From: Marinimicrobium agarilyticum DSM 16975
Lineage (GTDB): Bacteria; Pseudomonadota; Gammaproteobacteria; Pseudomonadales; Cellvibrionaceae
NCBI RefSeq assembly: GCF_000423345.1
Contig: NZ_AUHU01000005.1
Coordinates: 394,964 to 458,963, forward strand
DNA: 64,000 nucleotides
Direction of reading: 5' to 3'
Shown here: positions 1-9,722 of the stretch, one piece after another
Position numbering within the stretch: the stretch's first letter is position 1
How the letters are laid out: each line of letters starts with the position of its first letter
Translations under genes and position numbers: made by a program
Notes under the pieces: generated by a model
Told to the model about the DNA's origin: nothing
Databases searched by the model: none
The model's input: the letters and a program-made list of their open reading frames with translations, nothing else

Positions 1-431
1 ATGCCGAAGCGGCGCGGCGCTTGAAAGGTGAGTGGAACGCGGCGGCCATTGCCGGCGGCATGGCGGCCGAGCTTTATGGCTTGAGCCTATTGGCGGAAAA
101 AATTGAAGACGAACCGGATAACTCCACGCGTTTTCTCATCATCGGGACCGAGTCGGTCCCCCCCAGCGGCGACGATAAAACCTCGCTGGTGGTGGCCATG
201 CGCAATGAGCCCGGTGCTCTGCACAATCTGCTGGAGCCGTTCCACCGGCACAACCTGGATCTGACCCGCGTCGAATCCCGTCCGTCCCGGACGGGCGCCT
301 GGACCTATGTGTTCTTTATCGACTTCAGTGGTCACGCGGATGACCCGCAAGTCAGTAAAGTCCTCAAAGAAGTCTCGGGCCGTGCGGCGGACCTCAAGCT
401 CCTGGGTTCCTACCCCAAAGCGGTGCTCTGA
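1..431 (+). CDS. pheA: P-protein, C-terminal part: prephenate dehydratase end plus ACT domain (5' end outside window)
   Basis: The frame is open from base 3 and continues from outside the window, so only about 143 C-terminal residues are visible. The first part reads AEAARRLKGEWNAAAIAG and then NSTRFLIIG. This matches the end of the prephenate dehydratase domain, whose TRF motif lies at the active site. An ACT domain follows, with the GALH and ESRP motifs that bind phenylalanine for feedback inhibition. The enzyme (usually a chorismate mutase-prephenate dehydratase fusion) makes phenylpyruvate in phenylalanine synthesis. It lies 22 bases upstream of tyrA-aroA, so the two probably form one aromatic operon. 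The N-terminal mutase domain cannot be seen here. Confidence 0.93.
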   Translation, partial: AEAARRLKGEWNAAAIAGGMAAELYGLSLLAEKIEDEPDNSTRFLIIGTESVPPSGDDKTSLVVAMRNEPGALHNLLEPFHRHNLDLTRVESRPSRTGAWTYVFFIDFSGHADDPQVSKVLKEVSGRAADLKLLGSYPKAVL

Positions 432-453
432 TTGCCATGATGGGGATCTCGCC

Positions 454-2703
454 ATGACGGAGGACGCTCACCCGGACAGCCCCCGACCGCTGATCGGAAA
501 ACTGGTCGTTATCGGCCTGGGCCTGATCGGCGGCAGCCTCGCGGCCGGCCTGCGCCGGCGCGGTGCGTGCGCGGAGACCATTGGCATTGTTCGCCGGGCG
601 GAAGCCGGACGCAAAGCGATGGAGTTGGGCGTGGTGGATCGGGTGGCCGCCTCCCTCGATGCCGTGGCGTCCGAGCTGGGGCAGGGAGATGTCATTTTCG
701 TAGCGGTGCCGACGCTGGCGGTTGAGAGCGTGCTGTCGGACATTCGTCGACAGGTGTCGGACCAGGTGACGGTCACCGATGGCGCGAGTGTCAAAGGCAG
801 TATCCGAGCGGCGGTAGAGAACGTGTACGGTGAGGTGCCGCCCCAGCTGGTGTTGGGGCATCCGATCGCCGGCTCCGAGCGCAGTGGCGTTACCGCCTCC
901 AACCCGGACCTCTACGAACAACACCGCGTTATTCTCACGCCTTTGCCGGAAACCGGCGCCGAGCACCTGGAGCGGGTCCGGCGGATGTGGCAGGCCGTGG
1001 GGGCCGAAGTACTGGATATGTCGGTGGAAGAGCACGATCAGGTGCTCGGTGCCACCAGTCACCTACCGCACGCCATTGCCTATTCGCTCGTGGATACCCT
1101 GGCGGAGGACATTGGCAACCCCAATATTTTCCGTTACGCCGCCGGTGGTTTTCGGGATTTTACCCGCATCGCTTCCAGTGACCCGGTGATGTGGCACGAC
1201 ATCATGAAAGCCAACCGGACGGCGGTGCTGGACTCCCTGGACCTGTTTATCGACAACCTGACGCGCTTGCGCTCGGCGATTGATCGGGAGGACGGCGAGT
1301 ATCTACTGGGCGTCTTTACCCGTGCCAAAACCGCACGCGACCATTTCACTAACATTCTGGCCAAGAGGGCGTTTGTTCCCGCCATGACCACAGGAAAAAT
1401 AGACTACTTACTGCAACCCGGTGGCTCGGTCACCGGCACCATCCGGGTTCCCGGCGATAAATCCGTTTCCCACCGCTCCATCATGCTCGGCTCCCTGGCC
1501 GAAGGCCTGACGGAAGTGGAAGGATTTCTGGAAGGCGAAGATGCTCTGGCGACACTGCAGGCCTTTCGGGATATGGGTGTGGTTATCGAAGGCCCGAGCG
1601 AAGGGCGGGTTAAAATTCACGGTGTTGGCCTGCACGGTTTGAAAGCGCCCAAAAAGCCGCTCTATATCGGCAACTCCGGGACCACCATCCGCTTGATGTC
1701 CGGCATCCTCGCCGGTCAGGCCTTTGACAGTGAAATCAGTGGGGATGTCTCCCTGGCCAAACGGCCCATGGATCGTGTCGCCAACCCCCTGCGGGAGATG
1801 GGCGCCGTCGTGGAAACCGCCGAGGGCGGGCGCCCGCCTCTCAAGATCAAGGGCGGGCAGCCGCTCAAGGGCATTGACTATCAACTGCCCATGGCCAGCG
1901 CCCAGGTGAAGTCCTGTGTACTTCTGGCGGGCCTCTATGCCGAGGGGACCACCCGGGTGACCGAACCCGCACCGACGCGGGATCATACCGAACGGATGCT
2001 GACCGGCTTCGGCTACTCGGTAAAAAAAGACGGCGCCGTCTCGGAGCTGACGGGTGGCGGTCAGTTGAAGGGCACCAAAATTGAAGTGCCCGCGGACATT
2101 TCTTCCGCCACCTTTTTCATGGTCGCAGCGAGCATCGCCCCCGGGTCCGATCTGACGTTGACCCATGTGGGCATCAACCCCACTCGAGTCGGTGTGATCA
2201 ATATTCTCAAGGCCATGGGTGCCGACCTGACGCTGAGCAATGAGCGCACGGTCGGTGGCGAGCCGGTGGCGGACATTCGCGTTCGCTACGCTCAGCTCAA
2301 GGGCATTCACATTCCTGAGGATCAGGTGCCCCTGGCCATTGACGAGTTCCCGGCCCTGTTTGTCGCTGCAGCCTGTGCCGACGGCGAAACGGTGCTGACC
2401 GGTGCGGAAGAGCTGCGTGTAAAGGAAAGCGATCGAATTCAGGCCATGGCGGACGGTCTGACCACATTCGGCATCGACGCCAAACCGACGCCCGACGGCA
2501 TTGTGATCCAGGGCGGCACCATGGGTGGCGGGGAAGTGGAAACCCACCACGATCATCGTATTGCCATGTCGTTTGCCATCGCCGCACTGCGGGCCAGCAA
2601 ACCGATTCGGGTGCTGGATGCCACCAATGTGGCCACTTCTTTCCCGACCTTTGTCGAGCTGGCGAAACAGACCGGAATATCCTTAGAAGTAATCGATCGT
2701 TAG
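454..2703 (+). CDS. tyrA-aroA: Bifunctional prephenate dehydrogenase / EPSP synthase (TyrA-AroA fusion)
   Basis: This 749-residue protein combines two shikimate/tyrosine pathway enzymes. Residues 1-305 form the NAD(P)-dependent prephenate dehydrogenase: a Rossmann GLGLIGG at 21-27, GHPIAGSE from 135 with the catalytic-type His136, and SHLPH at 202-206. Residues from about 311 (MTTGKIDYLLQPGG) form 5-enolpyruvylshikimate-3-phosphate synthase, with GDKSVSHRS, GNSGTTIRLMSG and DHRIAMSFA. Fusions of this type are known in Pseudomonas and relatives. The frame is open upstream to 307, inside pheA. I chose ATG 454 because the protein then begins just before the Rossmann fold and does not overlap pheA. 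An internal ATG at 1384 starts the AroA part, so separate translation of AroA is conceivable but not shown. Confidence 0.95.
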   Translation: MTEDAHPDSPRPLIGKLVVIGLGLIGGSLAAGLRRRGACAETIGIVRRAEAGRKAMELGVVDRVAASLDAVASELGQGDVIFVAVPTLAVESVLSDIRRQVSDQVTVTDGASVKGSIRAAVENVYGEVPPQLVLGHPIAGSERSGVTASNPDLYEQHRVILTPLPETGAEHLERVRRMWQAVGAEVLDMSVEEHDQVLGATSHLPHAIAYSLVDTLAEDIGNPNIFRYAAGGFRDFTRIASSDPVMWHDIMKANRTAVLDSLDLFIDNLTRLRSAIDREDGEYLLGVFTRAKTARDHFTNILAKRAFVPAMTTGKIDYLLQPGGSVTGTIRVPGDKSVSHRSIMLGSLAEGLTEVEGFLEGEDALATLQAFRDMGVVIEGPSEGRVKIHGVGLHGLKAPKKPLYIGNSGTTIRLMSGILAGQAFDSEISGDVSLAKRPMDRVANPLREMGAVVETAEGGRPPLKIKGGQPLKGIDYQLPMASAQVKSCVLLAGLYAEGTTRVTEPAPTRDHTERMLTGFGYSVKKDGAVSELTGGGQLKGTKIEVPADISSATFFMVAASIAPGSDLTLTHVGINPTRVGVINILKAMGADLTLSNERTVGGEPVADIRVRYAQLKGIHIPEDQVPLAIDEFPALFVAAACADGETVLTGAEELRVKESDRIQAMADGLTTFGIDAKPTPDGIVIQGGTMGGGEVETHHDHRIAMSFAIAALRASKPIRVLDATNVATSFPTFVELAKQTGISLEVIDR

Positions 2704-2811
2704 AGAACCGGGGCGCATTACTCTATAATGCGCCTGTTTTTTCGAAATCCCAATCACCCAAGGGCGGGTGAACGCAGTGCCGACTCCCGTCCCCAAACAG
2801 TGTTGAGTGGA

Positions 2812-3723
2812 ATGTCAGACCAATACAATCTCACCCATTTGAAACAGCTCGAAGCGGAGAGCATCCACATCATTCGTGAAGTGGCCGCCGAGTTCGACAA
2901 CCCCGTGATGCTTTACTCCGTCGGTAAAGACTCTGCGGTCATGATGCACCTGGCGCAGAAAGCCTTCCACCCCGGCAAGCCGCCTTTCCCGCTGCTGCAC
3001 GTCGACACCACCTGGAAATTCCGGGAAATGATCGAGTTCCGTGACAACCGGATCAAGGAGTTGGGCTGGGACCTCATCGTCCACATCAATGAGGAAGGCG
3101 TGAAGATGGGCGTGGGCCCCTTTACCCACGGCAGCGCCAAGCACACCGATATCATGAAAACCCAGTCGCTCAAACAGGCGCTGAACAAGTACAAGTTCGA
3201 CGCCGCGTTTGGCGGTGCCCGTCGGGACGAAGAGAAGTCCCGCGCGAAAGAGCGGGTATATTCCTTCCGGGACAAGCACCACCGCTGGGACCCGAAGAAC
3301 CAACGCCCCGAACTGTGGAACATCTACAACGGGCGCGTCGACAAAGGCGAGAGTATTCGGGTTTTCCCGCTGTCCAACTGGACCGAACTCGACATCTGGC
3401 AATACATTCATCTGGAGCAGATCCCGATTGTGCCCCTCTACTACGCCGCCAAGCGTCCGGTAGTGGAGCGCGACGGAACCTTGATCATGGTGGACGACGA
3501 ACGCATGCCGCTCGAACCCGGCGAAAAGCCGGAAGAGAAAATGGTGCGCTTCCGAACCCTGGGTTGCTACCCGCTGACCGGCGCGGTCGAGTCCGAAGCC
3601 ACCACCTTGCCGGAAATCATTCAGGAAATGCTGCTGACCAAAACCTCCGAGCGTCAGGGCCGCGTTATTGACCATGACAGCTCCGGCTCCATGGAGAAGA
3701 AAAAGCAGGAGGGGTACTTTTAA
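2812..3723 (+). CDS. cysD: Sulfate adenylyltransferase subunit 2 (ATP sulfurylase small subunit)
   Basis: CysD with CysN forms adenosine 5'-phosphosulfate from ATP and sulfate, the first step of assimilatory sulfate reduction. The protein has 303 residues, matching the family length of about 302. It carries the PP-loop SVGKDS at residues 36-41 and a [16 protein letters not shown] segment typical of the family. The frame is open to 2728, but ATG 2812 ([17 protein letters not shown]) gives the conventional N-terminus and has GAGTGG just upstream. The stop at 3721-3723 lies two bases before cysN, so the two are cotranscribed and probably translationally coupled. No cysC, cysH or cysI gene is present in the window. 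Confidence 0.95.
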   Translation: MSDQYNLTHLKQLEAESIHIIREVAAEFDNPVMLYSVGKDSAVMMHLAQKAFHPGKPPFPLLHVDTTWKFREMIEFRDNRIKELGWDLIVHINEEGVKMGVGPFTHGSAKHTDIMKTQSLKQALNKYKFDAAFGGARRDEEKSRAKERVYSFRDKHHRWDPKNQRPELWNIYNGRVDKGESIRVFPLSNWTELDIWQYIHLEQIPIVPLYYAAKRPVVERDGTLIMVDDERMPLEPGEKPEEKMVRFRTLGCYPLTGAVESEATTLPEIIQEMLLTKTSERQGRVIDHDSSGSMEKKKQEGYF

Positions 3724-3725
3724 TC

Positions 3726-5138
3726 ATGAGCCATCAAAGCGAATTGATCGAAACCGATATCGATGCTTATCTCGACCAGCATGAGAACAAAGAGCTGCTG
3801 CGCTTTCTTACCTGCGGCAGCGTCGACGACGGCAAAAGCACACTGATTGGCCGCCTGCTGCACGACTCCAAAATGATCTATGAAGATCAGCTGGAGTCGA
3901 TCAGTTCCGATAGTTCCAAATACGGCACTACGGGTGAGAAGGTCGACCTGGCATTGCTCGTGGACGGTCTTCAGGCCGAGCGAGAGCAGGGCATTACCAT
4001 CGATGTGGCCTATCGTTATTTCTCCACCTCCAAGCGCAAGTTCATTATCGCCGACACGCCCGGGCACGAGCAGTACACCCGCAATATGGCCACTGGCGCC
4101 TCCACCTGTGATCTGGCAATCATCCTGATTGATGCTCGCCACGGGGTGATGACGCAAACCCGACGGCACAGCTATATCGCTTCGTTGCTGGGCATCAAGC
4201 ACATTGTGGTTGCCATCAACAAGATGGACCTGGAAGGTTTCAGCGAGGAAGTCTACAACCACATCAAGGCCGATTACCTGAATTTTGCCCAGAAGCTGGG
4301 CATGAAAGACGTTCAGTTCGTGCCGATGTCCGCGCTGGATGGGGACAATGTGGTCAATCGCAGTGAACGCTGTGACTGGTACACCGGCCAGACCCTGATG
4401 GAAATTCTGGAAAATGCGCCGGTGATGGCCGAGCGCAACTTTGACGATTTCCGCTTCCCCGTGCAGTACGTCAACCGGCCTCACCTGAACTTCCGCGGCT
4501 TTTGCGGCACCATCGCCTCCGGCGTGGTGAAAGTGGGCGATGCCATCAAGGTGATGCCGTCCGGTAAAACCAGCAAAGTGAAGTCTATTGTCACTTTTGA
4601 TGGTGATTTGCAGGAAGCCTTCGTGGGTCAGGCCGTGACACTCACTCTGGAAGATGAGATCGATGTCAGCCGTGGCGACATGATTGTGCTCGCGTCGGAC
4701 AAGGTCGAGCAGACCAATCATCTGAAAGCCCATCTGGTCTGGATGAATGAAGACGTTGGCCAACCCGGCAAAGAGTATCTTTTCAAGTTCGCCAGCAAAG
4801 TGGTGTCGGGCCACGTTGACCAAGTGGATTATCTTGTCGATGTGAACACCCAGGAACAGAAGCCCGGGGATAAACTTCAACTGAACGATATCGCCGTGGC
4901 GGATTTGACCTTCAGTCAGCCGGTGGTGGTGGACGCTTATCCTAACCATCGGTTTACCGGCTCATTCATTGTCATTGATCGTCTGACCAACATCACCGTT
5001 GGCGCCGGTATGGTGATCGAAGGCCTGCGCCGGACCAAAACCTCCCACACGCAGTTCAGTGAGTTTGAGTTGGAGTTCAATGCGTTGGTGCGTAAGCACT
5101 TCCCGCACTGGGACGCCAAAGATATCTCCAAACTGTAG
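3726..5138 (+). CDS. cysN: Sulfate adenylyltransferase subunit 1 (GTPase subunit)
   Basis: CysN is the regulatory GTPase of ATP sulfurylase; GTP hydrolysis drives APS formation by CysD. The G-domain motifs are intact: P-loop GSVDDGKST at 31-39, DTPGHEQY at 110-117 and NKMD at 165-168. EF-Tu-like beta-barrel domains follow. At 470 residues it ends in DAKDISKL without the C-terminal APS kinase domain, so this is plain CysN and not the CysNC fusion found in many proteobacteria. APS kinase, if present, must be encoded elsewhere. It starts two bases after cysD. A GC-rich stem-loop at 5152-5185 lies just after the stop. Confidence 0.95.
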   Translation: MSHQSELIETDIDAYLDQHENKELLRFLTCGSVDDGKSTLIGRLLHDSKMIYEDQLESISSDSSKYGTTGEKVDLALLVDGLQAEREQGITIDVAYRYFSTSKRKFIIADTPGHEQYTRNMATGASTCDLAIILIDARHGVMTQTRRHSYIASLLGIKHIVVAINKMDLEGFSEEVYNHIKADYLNFAQKLGMKDVQFVPMSALDGDNVVNRSERCDWYTGQTLMEILENAPVMAERNFDDFRFPVQYVNRPHLNFRGFCGTIASGVVKVGDAIKVMPSGKTSKVKSIVTFDGDLQEAFVGQAVTLTLEDEIDVSRGDMIVLASDKVEQTNHLKAHLVWMNEDVGQPGKEYLFKFASKVVSGHVDQVDYLVDVNTQEQKPGDKLQLNDIAVADLTFSQPVVVDAYPNHRFTGSFIVIDRLTNITVGAGMVIEGLRRTKTSHTQFSEFELEFNALVRKHFPHWDAKDISKL

Positions 5139-5151
5139 CGCACGTCGGTTT

Positions 5152-5185
5152 GGCCGGTCTGCCCTCAACGCTGGGCAAACCGGCC
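5152..5185 (+). terminator. Stem-loop after cysN, possible terminator
   Basis: GGCCGGTCTGCCC (5152-5164) pairs with GGGCAAACCGGCC (5173-5185), leaving an 8-base loop and one mismatch. It starts 14 bases after the cysN stop. No T-run follows; a C-run does. Its use as an intrinsic terminator is therefore uncertain, and it may be a 3'-end stabilising hairpin. Confidence 0.4.
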
Positions 5186-5369
5186 TGCCACCCCCCCAGT
5201 CGCCTGACTTTGTGACACACTTCAAATCCTGAAATTTTGTCGGTGATTTCCTACAAACCGTCTGTGTGATTTCTCCTACGCGCCAAGCGTTTCCCCCTCT
5301 AATCTACACCCAACGTCATCGAACGACGTTTAACCATCCATTCGAAAATGTTTGAAAAAGGAGTTCATT

Positions 5370-5636
5370 ATGAAATTGATTTCATCCTTCCTGTGTTCTC
5401 TCGCACTGTTGTTCAGCGTAGCGGCCTGGGCCGAGCCCGCCGCTCCGATCAATATCAACACCGCCGACGTCGAGTCTCTGGCGCAGTTGGATGGTGTGGG
5501 CGAGAAAAAAGCGCAAGCCATTTTGGCGTGGCGTGATGCCAACGGCGAGTTTGTAAGCGTGGACCAGTTGGCTGAAGTTCGCGGCATTGGCGAGGCGACC
5601 ATTGAAGCCAACCGCGAAAAAATCACGTTGGAGTAA
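5370..5636 (+). CDS. Secreted ComEA-like helix-hairpin-helix protein
   Basis: This small 88-residue protein begins with a signal peptide, MKLISSFLCSLALLFSVAAWA, with probable cleavage after AWA at residue 21. The rest is a tandem helix-hairpin-helix DNA-binding unit: ININTADVESLAQLDGVGEKKA and then EVRGIGEATIEANREK. ComEA family proteins bind double-stranded DNA in the periplasm during DNA uptake. Small stand-alone versions like this are common in gammaproteobacteria and their role is often unproven. ATG 5370 is chosen over the upstream TTG at 5352 because AAAGGAG at 5357-5363 is correctly spaced for it. The gene appears monocistronic, with a long hairpin directly downstream. Confidence 0.85.
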   Translation: MKLISSFLCSLALLFSVAAWAEPAAPININTADVESLAQLDGVGEKKAQAILAWRDANGEFVSVDQLAEVRGIGEATIEANREKITLE

Positions 5637-5642
5637 TCGCTT

Positions 5643-5700
5643 CATCAGGTCCTGACAGGAGTGCCCCCTTTCTCCTGACACCGGGCACTCCTTCCTGATG
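5643..5700 (+). terminator. Nested hairpin downstream of the ComEA-like gene
   Basis: CATCAGG (5643-5649) pairs with CCTGATG (5694-5700). Inside it, GGAGTGCCC (5658-5666) pairs with GGGCACTCC (5683-5691). It begins seven bases after the stop codon. There is no clean T-run, so termination is a guess from position and shape. Confidence 0.4.
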
Positions 5701-5757
5701 GCCAAAGGCTCCTGAATGCGGAGCTTCTGGTAACTGAAGATTAGACGCTGCAATTTA

Positions 5758-5795
5758 ATGCCAAATTTGATTTAATGGCAGCCCGGGTCCCGTAG
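5758..5795 (+). promoter_or_regulatory. Two overlapping mini-ORFs in the pyrF leader
   Basis: ATG 5758 opens MPNLI, whose stop TAA (5773-5775) overlaps the next ATG (5775-5777). The second mini-ORF reads MAARVP and stops at TAG 5793-5795, inside the loop of the terminator hairpin at 5780-5811. A ribosome on the second frame would cover the left arm of that hairpin. The geometry resembles translation-coupled attenuation, but neither mini-ORF has a good ribosome-binding site, so this is a suggestion only. Confidence 0.25.
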
Positions 5796-5811
5796 ATCCG
5801 GGCTTTTTTTC
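5780..5811 (+). terminator. Rho-independent terminator 17 bases before pyrF
   Basis: AGCCCGG (5780-5786) pairs with CCGGGCT (5798-5804) and is followed at once by a run of seven T (5804-5810). This is a canonical intrinsic terminator on the plus strand. Its position just ahead of the pyrF ribosome-binding site means it either ends an upstream transcript or attenuates pyrF. Confidence 0.8.
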
Positions 5812-5827
5812 GTTCAGGGGGACCATT

Positions 5828-6538
5828 ATGCCCAAGCCCGAGGCTCCACGGATCGTTGTGGCCATGGACTACGATAACCTCGACGACTGCCTGACCATGG
5901 CACGTCGCCTGTCTCCAGAGTATTGCCGCCTGAAAGTCGGCAAGGAGCTGTTCACCCGCAGTGGTCCGAAAGTGGTTGAACGACTGCAGGATCTGGGGTT
6001 CGACCTTTTCCTCGACCTCAAATTTCACGATATTCCCAACACCGTGGCGGGAGCGGTCAGGGCCGCCGCCGATCTCGGTATCTGGATGGTCAATGTCCAC
6101 GCCAGTGGCGGAGAACGGATGATGTCGGCGGCCCGCGAGGCCGTAGACAAGGTCTCAGGCCGGCGGCCATTGCTGATCGGCGTCACTGTTCTGACGAGTA
6201 TGTCCGCGGAAGACCTGGCCAGTATCGGCATTGCCCGCTCCCCCATGGAACAGGTCATGCATTTGGCGCAGTTGAGCCATAATAGTGGCCTGGACGGTGT
6301 GGTATGCTCGGCTCAGGAGGCCGCCGCCCTGAAAAGTCGCCATGGAGACGACTTTTGCCTGGTCACGCCCGGCATTCGCCCGGCAGACAGCGCGGCCGAC
6401 GACCAGCGTCGTACCCTGACACCGGAAGAGGCGATAAAGGCCGGGAGCCATTATCTGGTGATTGGACGGCCGATCTCCCGAGCCGAAGACCCGATTGCGC
6501 GCTGCCGAGAGATTGCGTCGTCTATTGAAAGCCTGTGA
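5828..6538 (+). CDS. pyrF: Orotidine 5'-phosphate decarboxylase
   Basis: PyrF removes CO2 from orotidine monophosphate to give UMP, the last step of de novo pyrimidine synthesis. The 236-residue protein is of normal length. It carries the catalytic signature [10 protein letters not shown] at residues 63-72 (Lys65 in the D-K-D charge network), an N-terminal VAMDY substrate loop, and a C-terminal TPGIRP plus YLVIGRPI phosphate-binding region. AGGGGGA before ATG 5828 serves as ribosome-binding site. A strong intrinsic terminator lies just upstream, suggesting attenuation or a fresh promoter. cmk, also a pyrimidine nucleotide enzyme, follows after 36 bases. Confidence 0.95.
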   Translation: MPKPEAPRIVVAMDYDNLDDCLTMARRLSPEYCRLKVGKELFTRSGPKVVERLQDLGFDLFLDLKFHDIPNTVAGAVRAAADLGIWMVNVHASGGERMMSAAREAVDKVSGRRPLLIGVTVLTSMSAEDLASIGIARSPMEQVMHLAQLSHNSGLDGVVCSAQEAAALKSRHGDDFCLVTPGIRPADSAADDQRRTLTPEEAIKAGSHYLVIGRPISRAEDPIARCREIASSIESL

Positions 6539-6574
6539 CCCATTGTTTGAGCAAGCCGTAGGAACGAGATTCGA

Positions 6575-7252
6575 GTGACTCCCACACCACGTTTTATACC
6601 CGTAATCGCCATTGATGGCCCCAGTGGCGCCGGAAAGGGCACCTTGAGCCGTCTGGTCGCTCACCGATTGGGCTACCACTTGCTCGACAGTGGTGCCCTG
6701 TATCGCCTTACGGCCCTGGCGGCGATGGACGAAGGCGTCGACATTGATGACCCCGAGACCGTGGCGAACGTCGCCCGCCACCTGGACGTTACCTTCGACG
6801 CCGAAGGCGCTGAAACCCGCATCTTGCTGAACGGCCGCGATGTCTCCCGTGACATACGCACCGAAACGGTGAGCATGAATGCTTCCAAAGTGGCCGCCTA
6901 TCCTCCAGTGCGCGAGGCGCTTTTGCAGCGCCAGCGTGACTTTCGCCGGGAACCCGGGCTGGTGGCCGACGGTCGGGATATGGGGACCACCGTGTTTCCG
7001 GATGCCCAAGTGAAGATCTTCCTGACGGCCAGCCCGGAAGCCAGGGCAGAGCGGCGCTACTTGCAGCTGCTCGAAAAAGGCGAGAAAGTGGATGTGGACG
7101 CCCTGGCGGACGATATACGCCGGCGCGACCAGCAGGATAGTGAGCGCACTATCTCTCCGTTGAAACCCGCGGAAGACGCTCGCTACCTCGACAGCACGGA
7201 CCTCAGTATTGACGAGGTGCTCGAACAGATACTGACGGCCGTCAAGCCCTGA
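6575..7252 (+). CDS. cmk: Cytidylate kinase
   Basis: Cmk phosphorylates CMP and dCMP with ATP. The 225-residue protein has the P-loop GPSGAGKGT at 15-23, LLDSGALYR in the NMP-binding region, and the conserved VADGRDMGT and RRDQQDSER segments. The start is GTG 6575, preceded by AGGAACGAG. In many gammaproteobacteria cmk is followed directly by rpsA. Here three nucleotide-sugar genes and a repeat-filled gap separate the two, so the usual cmk-rpsA arrangement is broken. The gene lies between pyrF and the phosphomannomutase gene and may be transcribed with pyrF. Confidence 0.95.
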   Translation: MTPTPRFIPVIAIDGPSGAGKGTLSRLVAHRLGYHLLDSGALYRLTALAAMDEGVDIDDPETVANVARHLDVTFDAEGAETRILLNGRDVSRDIRTETVSMNASKVAAYPPVREALLQRQRDFRREPGLVADGRDMGTTVFPDAQVKIFLTASPEARAERRYLQLLEKGEKVDVDALADDIRRRDQQDSERTISPLKPAEDARYLDSTDLSIDEVLEQILTAVKP

Positions 7253-7341
7253 GCCGCGGTGAATGCCTCCCGGGCGGTCGAAAGACAACAATGTCAACAC
7301 TCACGATTTTCAACACTGACACGAGACTGGATGGAACGAAG

Positions 7342-8697
7342 ATGAGCCTAACTTGTTTCAAAGCCTACGATATTCGCGGCAAACTGGGTGAAGAGCTGAA
7401 CGAAGACATTGTCTATCGTATCGGCCGCGCCTTTGCCGAATTCCTCAAGCCCAAGACCGTTGTGGTCGGTGGTGATGTTCGCGAAACCAGCGAGACCCTG
7501 AAGCTTGCGGTCGCTCGCGGCCTTCAGGATGCCGGCGCCGATGTCATCGATATTGGCTTATGCGGCACGGAGGAAATCTACTTCGCCACCAGCCATCTGA
7601 AAGCTGACGGCGGTATCGTCGTCACCGCCAGCCACAACCCCATCGACTACAACGGCTTGAAAATGGTGCGCGAGGGCTCCCGGCCCATCAGCGGCGACAC
7701 CGGCCTGAACGACATCCAGGCCATGGCGGAAGCCAACGAGTTTCCCGCCGTGGACGACGCCAAGCGGGGCGAATACCGCAAGGGCTCGGTCCTTGAGGAC
7801 TACATCCAGCACCTGTTGAGCTACGTCGACACCAGCAAGCTCAAGCCACTGAAACTGGTGGTCAACGCAGGCAACGGCGCGGCGGGCCATGTCATTGATG
7901 CGATCGAACCGCACCTGCCGATGATCGAATTCATCAAGGTCCACCACGAACCGGACCCGACTTTCCCCAATGGCATCCCCAACCCGCTGCTGCGCGAAAA
8001 CCGCGCTTCCACCAGCGAAGCGGTGATCAAACACGGTGCCGACATGGGCATTGCCTGGGACGGCGACTTCGACCGCTGCTTCCTGTTTGACGAAAAGGGC
8101 GAGTTTACCGAAGGCTACTACATCGTCGGCCTGTTGGCTGAGGCCTTCCTGCTGAAAGTCCCCGGCAGCAAAATCATTCACGACCCCCGGCTGACCTGGA
8201 ATACCATCGATATCTGCGAGAAGCATGGCGGTACGGCAATCCAGTCCAAAACCGGCCACTCCTTCATCAAGGAACGCATGCGCCAGGAAGACGCCATCTA
8301 CGGTGGCGAGATGAGCGCCCATCACTACTTCCGCGACTTCGCCTACTGCGACAGCGGCATGATCCCCTGGCTGCTGGTGGCCGAACTCATTGGTCGCAAG
8401 GGCGAAACCCTTTCCGAGCTGCTGCAGGAATGCATCGACCGCTTCCCGTCGCCGGGTGAAATCAACAGCAAGGTCGACGATGCCGCCGCTGCCATTGATC
8501 GCGTGTTTGAGCATTACAAAGACCAGGCCAAGGCCATCGACCGCGCCGACGGCATCACCATGGAATTCGACGATTGGCGCTTCAACCTGCGCATGTCCAA
8601 CACCGAACCGGTCGTCCGCCTGAATGCCGAAAGCCGCGGCGATAAGAAACTCGTCCAGGAAAAAACGGACGAAGTCTTAGCGCTGTTAAATCAGTAG
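7342..8697 (+). CDS. manB: Phosphomannomutase (ManB/CpsG type)
   Basis: This enzyme interconverts mannose-6-phosphate and mannose-1-phosphate, feeding GDP-mannose synthesis. From ATG 7342 the protein has 451 residues and begins [20 protein letters not shown], very close to the CpsG style. The active-site phosphoserine motif TASHNP lies at 95-100 (Ser97), the metal-binding DGDFDR at 240-245, and the C-terminal [10 protein letters not shown] is the phosphate-binding loop. The frame opens earlier at 7291, but the downstream ATG is preceded by GGAACGAAG and gives the family N-terminus. With galU and manC it forms a nucleotide-sugar supply group for polysaccharide or LPS, although no glycosyltransferase is in the window. 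Confidence 0.9.
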   Translation: MSLTCFKAYDIRGKLGEELNEDIVYRIGRAFAEFLKPKTVVVGGDVRETSETLKLAVARGLQDAGADVIDIGLCGTEEIYFATSHLKADGGIVVTASHNPIDYNGLKMVREGSRPISGDTGLNDIQAMAEANEFPAVDDAKRGEYRKGSVLEDYIQHLLSYVDTSKLKPLKLVVNAGNGAAGHVIDAIEPHLPMIEFIKVHHEPDPTFPNGIPNPLLRENRASTSEAVIKHGADMGIAWDGDFDRCFLFDEKGEFTEGYYIVGLLAEAFLLKVPGSKIIHDPRLTWNTIDICEKHGGTAIQSKTGHSFIKERMRQEDAIYGGEMSAHHYFRDFAYCDSGMIPWLLVAELIGRKGETLSELLQECIDRFPSPGEINSKVDDAAAAIDRVFEHYKDQAKAIDRADGITMEFDDWRFNLRMSNTEPVVRLNAESRGDKKLVQEKTDEVLALLNQ

Positions 8698-8830
8698 CGG
8701 GATGCACCTCGGAGGGCAGGGGGTCGGGTGCACCCGATGCCCTGACCGGACTTTCTGGAGCCCCTAACGTTAAGTGAGCCGACCAAACACAATTCTTGGG
8801 AACGAGACCCCAAATCAAAAGGAGTACGTT

Positions 8831-9715
8831 ATGCAGATCAAAAAAGCCGTCATCCCCGTCGCCGGACTGGGCACCCGAATGCTCCCGGCCACCAAAGCCA
8901 TCCCCAAAGAAATGCTGCCCGTGGTTGACCGGCCCCTGATCCAATACGTGATCGAAGAAGCGGCTGCGGCTGGTATCAAAGAAATTGTTCTCGTTACCCA
9001 CGCCAGTAAAAACTCTATCGAAAACCATTTCGACACCAGTTTCGAACTTGAGGCCCAGCTCGAAGCACGCCTCAAGCGCTCCCTGCTTGAAGAAGTCCGC
9101 TCCATTACACCGCCGGGGCTTACCGTCATCTCCGTGCGCCAGGCCGAAGCCAAGGGGCTGGGCCATGCCATCCTGTGCGCCCGCCCCGTAGTGGGGGAGG
9201 AGCCCTTCGCCGTCCTGCTGCCGGACGTGCTGATCGACAAATACCACTGCAACCTTCGCACGGACAACCTGGCCGGCATGACCAAGCGCTTTAATGAAAC
9301 CGGCCACAGCCAGATCCTGGTGGAAGAAGTGCCCTGGGACGTCGTTCACAAATACGGTGTGGTTGACTGCGGTGGCGCCGAACTGAAGCAGGGCGAATAC
9401 GCGGCGCTCAAGGGCATGGTGGAGAAACCGGAAAAAGATGCCGCACCTTCCAATATGGCCATCGTCGGCCGTTACGTCCTGTCCCAGTCTACGTGGGACC
9501 TGCTGGCCAAAACCCAGCCCGGTGCCGGCGGCGAGATTCAATTGACCGACTCTCTGGATGCCCTGGTAACCGACGAAACCGTCGAAGCCTTCCGGTTGAC
9601 GGGGCAGAGTCACGATTGCGGTTCCAAGCTCGGCTATATGAAAGCCAACATCGAGTACGGTACGCGCCACCACGAAATTGGTGGGCAGTTTGATGAATAC
9701 CTGAAGAGCCGGTAG
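8831..9715 (+). CDS. galU: UTP-glucose-1-phosphate uridylyltransferase
   Basis: GalU makes UDP-glucose from UTP and glucose-1-phosphate. The 294-residue protein opens with [18 protein letters not shown] and continues [12 protein letters not shown], the nucleotide-binding and catalytic signature. VEKP and a C-terminal [12 protein letters not shown] region fit the family. ATG 8831 is chosen over the longer frame beginning near 8774 because AGGAG at 8820-8824 precedes it. It sits between manB and manC with short gaps, consistent with one transcript for sugar-nucleotide supply. Confidence 0.95.
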   Translation: MQIKKAVIPVAGLGTRMLPATKAIPKEMLPVVDRPLIQYVIEEAAAAGIKEIVLVTHASKNSIENHFDTSFELEAQLEARLKRSLLEEVRSITPPGLTVISVRQAEAKGLGHAILCARPVVGEEPFAVLLPDVLIDKYHCNLRTDNLAGMTKRFNETGHSQILVEEVPWDVVHKYGVVDCGGAELKQGEYAALKGMVEKPEKDAAPSNMAIVGRYVLSQSTWDLLAKTQPGAGGEIQLTDSLDALVTDETVEAFRLTGQSHDCGSKLGYMKANIEYGTRHHEIGGQFDEYLKSR

Positions 9716-9722
9716 GGCCGCG

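Noticed and set aside
307..453. Longer N-terminus for TyrA-AroA
   Set aside because: The frame is open but overlaps pheA by 125 bases, and the extra residues (Ser/Arg-rich) do not resemble any TyrA. ATG 454 gives the normal start.
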